In this document: piece after piece, positions 16,748-24,570 of the stretch
Layout of the letters: each line of letters starts with the position of its first letter
How positions within the stretch are numbered: position 1 is the first letter of the stretch
Assembly (NCBI GenBank): GCA_027452145.1
Contig: DAIDHB010000310.1
Coordinates: 1-51,422, forward strand
Reading direction: 5' to 3'
DNA: 51,422 nucleotides
Source: Planctomycetales bacterium
GTDB lineage: Bacteria > Planctomycetota > Planctomycetia > Isosphaerales > Isosphaeraceae
Notes under the pieces: generated by a model
Databases searched by the model: none
What the model was told of the DNA's origin: nothing
What the model saw: only the letters and a program-made list of their open reading frames with translations
Program-made: the position numbers and the translations under genes

Positions 16748-17459
16748 GCCTTCCGAGCCGATCTCCGACACGTTCCTGGACCGCCTTGTTGATGGCGAGC
16801 TTTCGCCGGCCGAGCTGCGGGGTGCGATCCAGTCCCTCGACAGCGAGCCCGACGGCTGGAAGCGGTGCGCGCTCGCGTTCCTCGAGGCCCAGGCCTGGCG
16901 CGAGTCGTTCCGCGCGATTCCGGTGTCGGGTGCGACGGTCGTGAAGGTCGGCATCTCCACGGAGCCGATCCCTGCGCCCCGACGGAGCCAGCCCTGGCGG
17001 ATGGCGATGGCGGCCGGACTGGCGGGGATCGCGTTCCTGCTCGGCTGGACTTTGCATCCCGACCGGTCTTCGGGGCGCGATGGGATGACGGCGCCGACGA
17101 TTGCCCGCAGCACGAATCCGACGCCCGAGGGTGGATCGTCCGTCGGTAGTATTCCCTCCTCGACTGAAGTCCCAGACGTCTCGCCGGCTCCGAGCGCCGG
17201 ACCGGATTCGCTCGTGGCGGCCGGGCCGGAAGCGAGTCCACCGCCGGGGCCAATTCCGACCGGGCCGTCGGCGGGCGAGCGGTGGGCGTACACTCCGCCC
17301 GCGCCCATCACGGAACACCAGCAGGCTCTGCTGGAGCAGCAAGGGTACCAGGTCGATCGCCGCCGCCGGTTCGTGCCGGCCCGGCTGAAGGACGGCCGGC
17401 GCGTGGCGGTGCCCGTCGACCAGGTCCAGGTTCGATACGTGGGACTCGAGACTCTTTGA
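16734..17459 (+). CDS. probable membrane anti-sigma factor
   Basis: A 241-residue protein that overlaps the sigma-factor gene by 14 bases. Seen: an acidic N-terminal cytoplasmic domain with FLDRLVDGELSPAELR and SLDSEPDGWKRCALAF, as in anti-sigma proteins of planctomycete ECF pairs; one transmembrane helix (MAMAAGLAGIAFLLGWTLH, about 82-101); and a Pro/Ser-rich extracytoplasmic part ending in a short domain (EHQQALLEQQGYQVDRRRR). There is no HxxxCxxC zinc motif, so it is not a ZAS-type factor. The predicted job is to hold the sigma factor at the membrane until an external signal releases it. The coupling of the two genes fits fixed stoichiometry. The anti-sigma role rests on context and domain layout, not on a strong sequence match. 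Confidence 0.75.
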   Translation: MNHAEPSEPISDTFLDRLVDGELSPAELRGAIQSLDSEPDGWKRCALAFLEAQAWRESFRAIPVSGATVVKVGISTEPIPAPRRSQPWRMAMAAGLAGIAFLLGWTLHPDRSSGRDGMTAPTIARSTNPTPEGGSSVGSIPSSTEVPDVSPAPSAGPDSLVAAGPEASPPPGPIPTGPSAGERWAYTPPAPITEHQQALLEQQGYQVDRRRRFVPARLKDGRRVAVPVDQVQVRYVGLETL

Positions 17460-17471
17460 ATCTCCAGAAGA

Positions 17472-17487
17472 CGGGACGATCGTCCCG
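17472..17487. promoter_or_regulatory. 16-base perfect palindrome in the PDZ-gene leader
   Basis: CGGGACGATCGTCCCG reads the same on both strands and lies 12 bases after the anti-sigma stop and 37 bases before the GTG of the PDZ gene. It could be an operator or an RNA hairpin; no U-run follows, so it is not a simple terminator. Confidence 0.4.
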
Positions 17488-17524
17488 CCGCATTCCTCGT
17501 CAACAATTCGAAAGGAGACCCGAC

Positions 17525-18871
17525 GTGAAGCGCGTCCTCGCGTCCTCGACCCCGCTTGCGCTCGTCCTGATGCTCCTCGTTGCCACGGCTAGCCGCGGGC
17601 AGCAGGGAGAGGATTCCGGCCAGCCCGGACAGCCGGCTCAGCCGGGTGCGAATCAGCGCGGTAAGGGTGACGACCCGAATCGAGTGGGGCAGCAACAGTC
17701 CGGCCAATCCGGGAACTCGGGCCAGTCGGGCATGAATCAGCCCGGCCAGCCTGGGAACCCGAATCAGGCGGCTCAGCCGCAGCACAACAATCGTCCGGGG
17801 CAGCCCGGCCAGGACCCCTGGGCCAACCACCAGGCGGCGTACCGGGACCTCGGGCAGTTCACGCCGCTCCTCAACTCGCAGCTCGTCCTGGGGACGCAGT
17901 GGCGCAATCCAGGCTGGAGCGAGGGCGCGAACGGGCAGGGGATGGTCTTCGCCTTCGTTGACAACGCGAGCCGCAATTCGGGCATGACACTGGCTCCGGC
18001 CGACGCGGCGCTTCGGGCGCAGCTCAAGCTCGGGGAGAACCAGGGGCTGATCGTCACCCAGATCGAGCCGGGCTCGCCGGCCGCGGCGGCGGGCGTCCGC
18101 CAGAACGATCTGCTGGTCCGGCTGGAAGGGGAGGACGTGCAAGCCATTCCGCTGGGCAAGGTCGAGGATCTCGAGAACGCGCTCAAGGAACAGGGAGAGC
18201 GAGTCGTCAGCCTGGTGCTCATGCGTTCGGGCCGGCAAGAGTCGCTCAAGGTCCAGCCGCGCGTGCACGCCAGCCTCGGTCCCGTCCGGCCCGAGCCGCC
18301 GGCGTACTGGATCGGGGTCTCGGTCTCGCCGGTCGAGCCGGCCCTCCGCGCGCAGCTTCAGCTTCCCGATAACCAGGGCCTGATCGTGATGGAGGTCGAC
18401 CCGCACGGTCCGGCCACGAAGGCGGGCGTGCGCAAGTTCGACATCATCCGCTCGTTCAACGGTCTCATTCCGGCCGACCAGTCGGCGTTGACGAAGCTCG
18501 TCCAGTCGCACGGCGAGAAGACCGTCGTCGTCGAACTGCTCCGCGAGGCTCGGCCTCTTCACGTCAAGCTGGTCCCGGAGCGGCGCCACTCCCTCGGACG
18601 GCGGCTTTCGGCGGAGCTTCCCTCTCAGACGCTTTACCGAGTGAACCTGCTTGGCGACCAGAAAGGACCCGTGCTCGGGACCATGGCCTTCGACCCCAAC
18701 GGCAACCTCGTCGGGAATGTCTTCGCCGATTTCTACTCGCAGAAGATCGATACCCCGGCTGATCCGGCGCTGACGAAAAGGCTCGACGATCTGACTGCCC
18801 AGATCAGGGAGCTGCGCCAGGCGGTCGAGGCCATGACGAAGGCGCAGTCTCAGGGCCAGGGCAACAGATAA
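17525..18871 (+). CDS. exported double-PDZ protein with Gln/Gly/Pro-rich N-terminal region
   Basis: A 448-residue exported protein with a signal peptide (MKRVLASSTPLALVLMLLVATASRGQ), a low-complexity region of GQPGQPAQPG and QSGQSGNSGQSG type (about 30-95), and two PDZ domains. Each PDZ domain carries an almost parallel opening (ALRAQLKLGENQGLIV near residue 157; ALRAQLQLPDNQGLIV near 276) and a GVRQNDLLVRLEGE or GVRKFDIIRSFNG peptide-binding loop. The C-terminal end has a coiled-coil-like helix (LTKRLDDLTAQIRELRQAVE). No trypsin-like or S41 protease domain is present, so it is not HtrA or CtpA. It is the third gene of the sigma/anti-sigma set. I chose GTG 17525 because AGGAGA sits at 17513-17518. 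It may sense or present misfolded envelope proteins; this is an inference. Confidence 0.85.
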   Translation: MKRVLASSTPLALVLMLLVATASRGQQGEDSGQPGQPAQPGANQRGKGDDPNRVGQQQSGQSGNSGQSGMNQPGQPGNPNQAAQPQHNNRPGQPGQDPWANHQAAYRDLGQFTPLLNSQLVLGTQWRNPGWSEGANGQGMVFAFVDNASRNSGMTLAPADAALRAQLKLGENQGLIVTQIEPGSPAAAAGVRQNDLLVRLEGEDVQAIPLGKVEDLENALKEQGERVVSLVLMRSGRQESLKVQPRVHASLGPVRPEPPAYWIGVSVSPVEPALRAQLQLPDNQGLIVMEVDPHGPATKAGVRKFDIIRSFNGLIPADQSALTKLVQSHGEKTVVVELLREARPLHVKLVPERRHSLGRRLSAELPSQTLYRVNLLGDQKGPVLGTMAFDPNGNLVGNVFADFYSQKIDTPADPALTKRLDDLTAQIRELRQAVEAMTKAQSQGQGNR

Positions 18872-18887
18872 CGCGACTGGACCCGCG

Positions 18888-19151
18888 TCACCGGGACTCA
18901 CGCACAGACAGGCCCGCCTTCGCCAGGCGGCTGAGGATGATCGGCCAGTGGCGGCCCAGGCTGTGCTCGTCCATGGTATGAGTGCAAAGAATCGTCTCGC
19001 GGTCCTCCCGCCCGACCACGCGCACGCCGCCCGGCGCGCGGTGCAGGGCGCGGCGGACTGCGTTGACGCTCGGGGCGCGGACGAGGAATCGTCCGTACGC
19101 CGGGGCGCCGCGTTCCGCGTCGGGGCAATCGCTGGTATGATCGAGGTCCAT
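18888..19151 (-). CDS. small hypothetical protein (87 aa)
   Basis: An 87-residue soluble protein with no family that I recognise. It reads MDLDHTSDCPDAERG at the start, then FLVRAPSVNAVRRALHRAP and GRHWPIILSRLAKAGLSVR, an alternation of charged and aliphatic residues that looks like real coding sequence. There is no membrane segment and no signal peptide. The ATG at 19151 has a GGAG-type site upstream. It is convergent with the PDZ gene (16 bases apart) and divergent from the DUF971 gene, whose promoter region lies inside its coding sequence. Two cysteines, one near each end, are not arranged as a metal site. A real gene is more likely than not, but without homologues in hand this stays tentative. 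Confidence 0.55.
   Translation of the reverse strand: MDLDHTSDCPDAERGAPAYGRFLVRAPSVNAVRRALHRAPGGVRVVGREDRETILCTHTMDEHSLGRHWPIILSRLAKAGLSVRESR
19113..19141 (+). promoter_or_regulatory. possible promoter for the DUF971 gene
   Basis: TTCCGC (19113-19118), 17 bases, TATGAT (19136-19141). The -35 is weak. Transcription would begin near 19148, which fits the ATG at 19199 better than the TTG at 19151. Confidence 0.3.
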
Positions 19152-19198
19152 TGGAGACGACTCCCCGAGAACTCGCGGCCGCCAGGCGAATTGAAGCG

Positions 19199-19513
19199 AT
19201 GACCGACCCACCCAGCAACATCCGGGCCCACCAGGCCGAGCAGCTCCTCGAGGTCGAATGGACCGACGGCCGGGTCCATCGCCTGCCCTATCGTATGATC
19301 CGCAGCCAGTGTCCGTGCGCGGCCTGCCGCGACGAGTGGACCGGCGAGCGGATCCTCGACGCCGCGACGATCCGCCCCGACCTGAAGCTCATGGGCATGG
19401 AGAACGTCGGGACGTACGCCGTCCAGTTCGCCTGGAACGACGGCCACTCGTCGGGCCTCTACACCTGGGAGACCCTCCGGGCGCTGGGCGAGTCGTCCCC
19501 GCCGACCGTCTGA
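19199..19513 (+). CDS. DUF971 protein
   Basis: A 104-residue protein of the DUF971 family, the small domain found also at the N-terminus of gamma-butyrobetaine hydroxylases, with a zinc site and links to Fe-S or metal metabolism. Seen: EVEWTDGRVHRLPYRMIRS, CPCAACRDEW (CPCAxC metal motif, here CPCAAC), and LMGMENVGTYAVQFAWNDGHSSGLYTWETLR over residues 61-91, which is the family core. The start at ATG 19199 leaves the usual N-terminus; an in-frame TTG at 19151 would add 16 residues and overlaps the start codon of the opposite gene. It is followed after 21 bases by a glycosyltransferase on the same strand, so the two may share a transcript. Function: unknown, likely metal binding. Confidence 0.9.
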   Translation: MTDPPSNIRAHQAEQLLEVEWTDGRVHRLPYRMIRSQCPCAACRDEWTGERILDAATIRPDLKLMGMENVGTYAVQFAWNDGHSSGLYTWETLRALGESSPPTV

Positions 19514-19534
19514 GGCCGAGGAGACCCGACGCGC

Positions 19535-20545
19535 GTGTCCCTCGAGCCCGAGACGACTGATGTTCCGGTGACGGTCGCCGTCCCCACGTTCAACGGCGCC
19601 GCCCATGTCGCCGAGCCGATCGGCAGCATCCTCGACCAGCAGGGCGTCGCGTTCAACTTGATCGTCTCGGACGACCACTCGGACGACCGGACGCCCGAGG
19701 TGGTTCGCGCACTCGCCGGCGATCGGGCCCGCGTCGAGGTCAATCATCAACGGCTCGGCCTCGCCGGCAACTGGAACCATTGCGTCGAGCTGAGCCAGAC
19801 GCCGCTCGTCGCCGTCTTCCACCAGGACGATGTCATGGGGCCAGGACACCTCGCCGGTCATGTTGCGGCGTTCGCCCGGGACGATTCGATCGGACTGGTC
19901 GCCAGCGCGTCGGAAGTCATCGACGAGCGGGGTGATCCGGTTTCCGAATCGGTGGTCGCGCGGGGCGGACTCGGGCCGATCGACCGGATCGTCGAGCCTG
20001 GCGGGCTGGCCGTCGCGATGACCGGCGGCAACCCGTTGCGGTGCTCGGCCGTCACGATCCGCCGCGCCGCGTTCGACCAGGCTGGCGGGTTCGACCCGTC
20101 GCTTCGCTACGTCCTCGACGCCGAGTTCTGGCTGCGGGTCTCGCGAGGGTGGCGCATCGCCTGGCTGGCGCGGCCGTCGGTGAAGGTGCGATGGCACGGT
20201 GCCAGCGAGACGCATCGTTTCAAACCGGGGCTCGCCGACCTCGAGGAATCCGCCCGATTGCTGGAGACGCTGGTCTCGGTCGACCTGAAGGACGCGCCGA
20301 ATCGTTCCCAGCTCCAGCGAACGGCCAACCGACGGCTGGCCCGGGCCTACCTCAACCGGGCGCAGGATGCCCTCCGGGCCGGCCGGACCGAGCTGGCCCG
20401 AAAGGCGCTCGGGCGAGGGCTCGGCCTGTCGCCGGTGACGGCCGCCGAGCTGGTCCGTGATCCGAGACTGGGGGTTCAGATGGCCGCGCTGGCGTTCGCG
20501 CCGGGCGTGGCCAGAAGGCTGTTCGGCCGATCGGAATCGGAGTGA
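19535..20545 (+). CDS. family 2 glycosyltransferase
   Basis: A 336-residue GT-A fold enzyme that transfers a sugar from a nucleotide-sugar donor. Seen: the N-terminal VTVAVPTFNGAAHVAEPIGS, the acidic SDDHSDDRT, the metal-binding area reading FHQDDVMGPGH (QDD where many GT2 enzymes have DxD), and the base region DAEFWLRVSRGWRI (an ED-like acidic pair). C-terminal residues 265-330 form helices with repeated Leu/Ala/Arg (RRLARAYLNRAQDALRAGRT), TPR-like. There is no membrane segment. The start is GTG 19535 with GAGGAGA about 19 bases upstream of it. Its neighbours (DUF971, YgiQ) do not show the acceptor, which could be a lipid, a protein or an exopolysaccharide. It most likely works at the inner face of the membrane. 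Confidence 0.88.
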   Translation: MSLEPETTDVPVTVAVPTFNGAAHVAEPIGSILDQQGVAFNLIVSDDHSDDRTPEVVRALAGDRARVEVNHQRLGLAGNWNHCVELSQTPLVAVFHQDDVMGPGHLAGHVAAFARDDSIGLVASASEVIDERGDPVSESVVARGGLGPIDRIVEPGGLAVAMTGGNPLRCSAVTIRRAAFDQAGGFDPSLRYVLDAEFWLRVSRGWRIAWLARPSVKVRWHGASETHRFKPGLADLEESARLLETLVSVDLKDAPNRSQLQRTANRRLARAYLNRAQDALRAGRTELARKALGRGLGLSPVTAAELVRDPRLGVQMAALAFAPGVARRLFGRSESE

Positions 20546-20629
20546 ACAGGCTCGGACGGATTGACCCGGGCCGGTACAATGTAAGTTGATGCGCCCGAAC
20601 CGAGACAGCCACCGGGGAATCCCCATCTG

Positions 20630-22660
20630 ATGAGTGCTGCCTGCCCGCCCATGACCCTCGACGCCAATGTGGCGCCCACCATGCTGCCGGCCCTGCCGGT
20701 CGTGACGCCCGAGCTCCCGCACCTGCCGGCGAACCGGGCCGAGATGGAGGCGCGCGGGTGGGACTACGTCGACGTCGTGTTCGTCACGGGCGATGCCTAT
20801 GTCGATCACCCGGCGTTCGCGGCGGGGATCCTCAGCCGGGTCCTCGAGGCGGCCGGGTTCCGGGTCGCCGTGCTGAGCCAGCCCGACTGGCGGAGCGCCG
20901 AGCCCTGGCGGCAGTTCGGCCGCCCGCGGCTGTTTTTCGGCATCAGCGCGGGCAACATGGACAGCATGATCAACCATTACACTGCCAACAAGAAGGTCCG
21001 CAACGACGACGCGTACTCGCCCGGCGGCCGGATCGGCCTGCGGCCCGACCGGGCGACGATTCCCTACTGTCAGCGTGCCCGCGAGGCATTTCCGGGCGTC
21101 CCGGTCATCGCCGGCGGCGTCGAGGCCTCGCTGCGGCGGCTGGCTCACTACGACTACTGGAGCGACACCGTCCGCCGGGCGATCATGCTCGACTCGAAGG
21201 CCGACCTGGTCGTCTTCGGCATGGGCGAGCACCAGATCGTGACGATCGCGCGTCGACTCGCGGCCGGCGAGACCGTCAAGGACCTGCGCGACCTGCGCGG
21301 CGTTGCCTACGCGATGGGTGCCAGCGAGACGCCGCCCGATGATGCGATCGTGCTGCCTTCGTACGAAGAGGTGAAGACCGACAAGCGGCAGTTCGTCCTG
21401 GCGACGCGGACGATCCACCACGAGACGAACCCGCTCAACGCCCGGCGCCTGGTGCAATACCACGACCGCCAGGCGGTCGTTTGCAATCCGCCGCCGTTGC
21501 CGGTCAGCCAGGCCGACATGGACCGGATCTACGGCCTGCCGTACACCCGACGGCCGCACCCGATGTACCGCGGGCAGAAGATCCCGGCTTACGAGGTCGT
21601 CAAGGATTCGGTGACGATCATGCGCGGGTGCTTCGGCGGCTGCACCTTTTGCTCGATCACGGCGCACCAGGGGCGGATCATCCAGTCGCGGTCGTCGGAC
21701 TCGGTCCTGGCCGAGCTGCGGCAGTTGGGGAAGGACGAGCAATTCTCGGGCACGGTGTCGGACATCGGCGGCCCGACGGCCAACATGTACCAGATGCGCT
21801 GCACGCGTCCCGAGGTCGAGGCGAAGTGCAAGCGGCTCTCGTGCGTGCATCCGACGGTCTGCAAGCTGCTGGGCACCGATCACGGCCCGCTCGTCGACCT
21901 GATGCGCAGGAGCCGCGAGGTGCCGGGCGTCGACCGGGTGCTGGTGGCCTCGGGCATCCGGATGGACCTGGCACAAAAGTCGCCCGAATATCTCGAGGAG
22001 CTGGCGCGGCACCACGTTGGCGGCCACCTGAAGGTCGCGCCCGAGCACACCGATCCCGAGGTGCTGCGGTTGATGAAGAAGCCCGACGTGGACGACTTTC
22101 GCGGCTTCGCGCGGGCGTTCAGGGATGCCAGCGCCCGCGCCGGCAAGAAGCAGTACGTCGTGCCGTACTTCATCGCATCGCACCCCGGCAGCGACCTGAA
22201 CGCGATGATCGACCTGGCGTTGTTTCTCAAGCGCAACGGCCACCGTCCCGACCAGGTGCAGGACTTCATCCCCGCGCCGTTCGACATCGCCACGTGCATG
22301 TACTACACGGGCATCGACCCGATGACCGGCAACGAGGTGCAGGTGGCGCGGGGCCTGCGCGATCGGAAGATGCAGCGAGCCCTGATGCAATTCTTCAAGC
22401 CAGAGAACTACTTCATGGTGCGTGAGGCCTTGCTGAAGGCCGGGCGCGGCGACCTGATCGGCAGCGGGTGCGACTGCCTGATCCCGACGAATCCGCCGAA
22501 GGCCGCGCTCCGCGCGCGGATGGAGAGGGCGAACGAGTCGCTGGGTGAGGGCAAGTACGTCCACCAAATCCCGGCCAAGGAGTCGACGGGGTATCGGCCG
22601 GGGCGGAAAACGCAGACGAGGCGGCAGGCCAATAAGCGTCCCGGGCAAGACAAGAAATGA
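20630..22660 (+). CDS. ygiQ: YgiQ family radical SAM protein
   Basis: A 676-residue radical SAM protein of the YgiQ/UPF0313 family. The N-terminal part (residues 30-300) is the B12-binding-like UPF0313 domain: WDYVDVVFVTGDAYVDHPAF, LFFGISAGNMDSMINHYTA, FPGVPVIAGGVEASLRRLAH, GMGEHQIV. The radical SAM core contains MRGCFGGCTFCSIT (the three cysteines for the 4Fe-4S cluster, CX3CX2C, about 332-340), DIGGPTANMYQM and KVAPEHTDPEVLRLM. The C-terminal domain includes FDIATCMYYTGIDP and MQFFKPENYF, and the tail is basic. The family's chemistry is not known. The ATG at 20630 is 51 bases after a TACAAT -10-like hexamer (20575-20580). A decayed second copy of its 3' end lies 1.15 kb downstream (23811-24228). 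Confidence 0.95.
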   Translation: MSAACPPMTLDANVAPTMLPALPVVTPELPHLPANRAEMEARGWDYVDVVFVTGDAYVDHPAFAAGILSRVLEAAGFRVAVLSQPDWRSAEPWRQFGRPRLFFGISAGNMDSMINHYTANKKVRNDDAYSPGGRIGLRPDRATIPYCQRAREAFPGVPVIAGGVEASLRRLAHYDYWSDTVRRAIMLDSKADLVVFGMGEHQIVTIARRLAAGETVKDLRDLRGVAYAMGASETPPDDAIVLPSYEEVKTDKRQFVLATRTIHHETNPLNARRLVQYHDRQAVVCNPPPLPVSQADMDRIYGLPYTRRPHPMYRGQKIPAYEVVKDSVTIMRGCFGGCTFCSITAHQGRIIQSRSSDSVLAELRQLGKDEQFSGTVSDIGGPTANMYQMRCTRPEVEAKCKRLSCVHPTVCKLLGTDHGPLVDLMRRSREVPGVDRVLVASGIRMDLAQKSPEYLEELARHHVGGHLKVAPEHTDPEVLRLMKKPDVDDFRGFARAFRDASARAGKKQYVVPYFIASHPGSDLNAMIDLALFLKRNGHRPDQVQDFIPAPFDIATCMYYTGIDPMTGNEVQVARGLRDRKMQRALMQFFKPENYFMVREALLKAGRGDLIGSGCDCLIPTNPPKAALRARMERANESLGEGKYVHQIPAKESTGYRPGRKTQTRRQANKRPGQDKK

Positions 22661-22731
22661 AGCCCGCGACCGCAGTTGCCCCTCCCGCCGGCTCCGAATT
22701 CCGGACATTGCCTGCACAGCGGGGATGAGAT

Positions 22732-23703
22732 ATGGACAAATGCCAGGCATTGGAAATAATTCGCCAGTCTGGTCTTGCGGGATAGGCCGACCTCCTGGTC
22801 GATCATCTTCTGCCTTCGACCCGGCTCGTGGTCCGCGACAGCATCGGAAGCGGTGCCGAAGACTCCGTCTCGCATCTCGGCGGATTGCCTTCCCTTCCGC
22901 CAGATACCTATTGGCCGACCTGGGACAAACATGACTTTCTGAACGGTCAGATCGCACGGCTTGAGGCGCGATTCAGTGCGAATCCACGACTGACCGGGCT
23001 GCGCGACATGGCGCAAAGGATGAGGCAAGATTTGGCCCTCGGTCCCGTTCCATTGGAGTTTATCGGGCAAGTGTCGTTGAGTGAGCTAGGTGCAGCGGCC
23101 CCTCTGCCGGGCTGGCCTCGAGAAGGAACGCTGCTTTTCTTTCGCGACCCATCAGCCTGGGGCTTTGATCCGCAATCTCGCGGTCACTGTCGCGTACTTT
23201 TCTTCGGGGCGCACGACGTACTCGCGACCAGGCCGGCCCCAGAGAGCCTTCCCGAGGAGGCAAGATACCCGGGACGGCGAGTGAGTTTTCAACGCGAATG
23301 GACGCTGCCAACTCGACTGATCACGGAGTCTGGTGATTTGTCGATTTGGGGCAACGAAGAATACGCCAACCTGTGCCAGCAGCTTATGGGATCGACGAAT
23401 AAAAACGAACCGATCCACCGCTGCGGCGGCCATCCTCAAGAAATACAAGGCGACATGCGGCTTGAATGTCAACTCGTCACCAATGGGATATACCTCGGCG
23501 ACCCGAGTTGTTATGAAGATCCGCGGCGATCCGTTCTGGAAGCAGGCGCCGCCGATTGGCAACTCCTTCTCCAGGTGGATTCCGACGAAAAGCGGCTGGG
23601 ATGGATGTGGGGCGATCTCGGGAGGGTCTATTTCTGGGCCCGGCAGCAAGATATTCAAAAAGGAGACTTCGAGGGTTCCTGGTCCATGAGGCAGTGCTAC
23701 TGA
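22732..23703 (+). pseudogene. DUF1963 (YwqG family) gene with an in-frame amber codon
   Basis: The body from GTG 22828 encodes 291 residues of DUF1963/YwqG type: SHLGGLPSLPPDTYWPTW, FIGQVSLSELG, TLLFFRD, and near the end LQVDSDEKRLGWMWGDLGRVYFWARQQD over residues 247-275, the conserved close of the family. In the same frame, an ATG at 22732 with GGGGATGAG upstream begins MDKCQALEIIRQSGLAG, then TAG (22783-22785), then ADLLVDHLLPSTRLVVRDS leading straight into the body. A single nonsense change in a formerly longer gene explains this best; GTG 22828 might still yield a protein. The base composition is visibly less GC-rich than the flanking genes, which suggests transfer. The role of the family is unknown. 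It lies between ygiQ and a decayed ygiQ tail. Confidence 0.7.
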
Positions 23704-23810
23704 ACTTCAGCTCGGCCAGACATGGCGATTCGCGATTCGATCTGACGCATGGGCGCCTGCTCGTTTCTCTCCGCAGCGTAAGAACTCACTTTATGCAAAG
23801 ACCTCGATCG

Positions 23811-24228
23811 TTCGACATCGCGACCTGCATGTACGACACGGGCATCGACCCGATCACGGGCAGGGAGGTGCAGGTGGCGCGGGGCTGCGCGACCGGAAGA
23901 CGCAGCGGGCGTTGATGCAGTTCTTCAAGGCCGAGAACTACTTTTTGGTGCGCGAGGCGCTGCTGAAGGCGGGCCGAGGCGAGCTGATCGGCAGCGGCTG
24001 TGACTGCCTGATCCCGGCGAATCCGCCGAAGGCCGCCGTCGAGGCGAGGAGGCAGCGAACGAGATCGGCGAGGGCGATCATTATCACTCGATCGCCAACC
24101 CGGCGAAGGGCGAGCCGGCCGGCGAGCGCGGGCTGCCGAATTACGGCTACCGGCCGGGGCGCACGACGGCCCATCGTCGGCACAAAAAGCCCGGAAGGGA
24201 CGGCGGCGGCTCGGGGCCGAGATCGTAG
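23811..24228 (+). pseudogene. decayed second copy of the ygiQ 3' end
   Basis: This stretch repeats the last part of ygiQ (compare 22280-22660). It starts at FDIATCMYDTGIDPITGREV (YgiQ: FDIATCMYYTGIDPMTGNEV). One base is missing near 23885 (GGGGCTGCGC against GGGGCCTGCGC), which shifts the frame. It continues as LMQFFKAENYFLVREALLKA and GRGELIGSGCDCLIPANPPK in the next frame, and a second shift near 24045 leads to EAANEIGEGDHYHSIANPAK and YGYRPGRTTAHRRHKKPGR, ending at TAG 24226-24228. Bases agree at roughly nine of ten positions over the first part by eye. Sequence upstream of 23811 does not match ygiQ. It has no start of its own. It is a remnant left by gene duplication or by insertion and replacement at ygiQ. 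Confidence 0.88.
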
Positions 24229-24570
24229 CCGGCCGTTCGCATGAGACGCATGGCCCGCGTCCGATTTTCCGGAAGTCCCGCGAACAAAACCGCGAGCAGG
24301 GACGAATGCCTCCATAGAGGCGAACCAGCCGGTCGGGTGCCGAGTCCATCGCTGATGACCCTCGTGGCGGTTCCTGTCTCGGCGCGGTCTCACTCGGTGC
24401 CGCCGGGTCATCCCACGGACGACGATGGCCGTCGGCATTGGGTGGGTGTAGGATTGTGAAGACCGCCGGACCGGGCGGTCCCGTAGCGGGACCGCTCTCC
24501 GCATCATCCGGGTCGCGGGCCCGGGCCCATTCAGTTGGCGACTCGAAACAGTCGTGGGAGGCTCTGGGTC
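24229..24570. other. 342-base intergenic region with a hairpin
   Basis: No gene is supported; short open frames are Arg/Pro-rich. It contains a perfect 9-base inverted repeat at 24475-24495 (GCGGTCCCG, loop TAG, CGGGACCGC) with no U-run after it. Confidence 0.5.
24475..24495. repeat. perfect 9-base-pair hairpin
   Basis: GCGGTCCCG and its inverse CGGGACCGC with a 3-base loop, 76 bases before the start of the DUF1111 gene. It may act as an attenuator-like structure or stop read-through from the pseudogene region; no poly-T tract follows. Confidence 0.45.

Noticed and set aside
15611..22957. 2448-codon open frame on the minus strand
   Set aside because: It runs antisense over well-supported plus-strand genes (sigma factor, PDZ, GT2, YgiQ) and its translation is low-complexity Arg/Gly/Asp/His-rich, as expected for the complement of GC-rich codons.
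24241..24459. 72-codon plus-strand frame between the ygiQ remnant and the DUF1111 gene
   Set aside because: No ribosome-binding site and a composition like other spurious frames; nothing recognisable.
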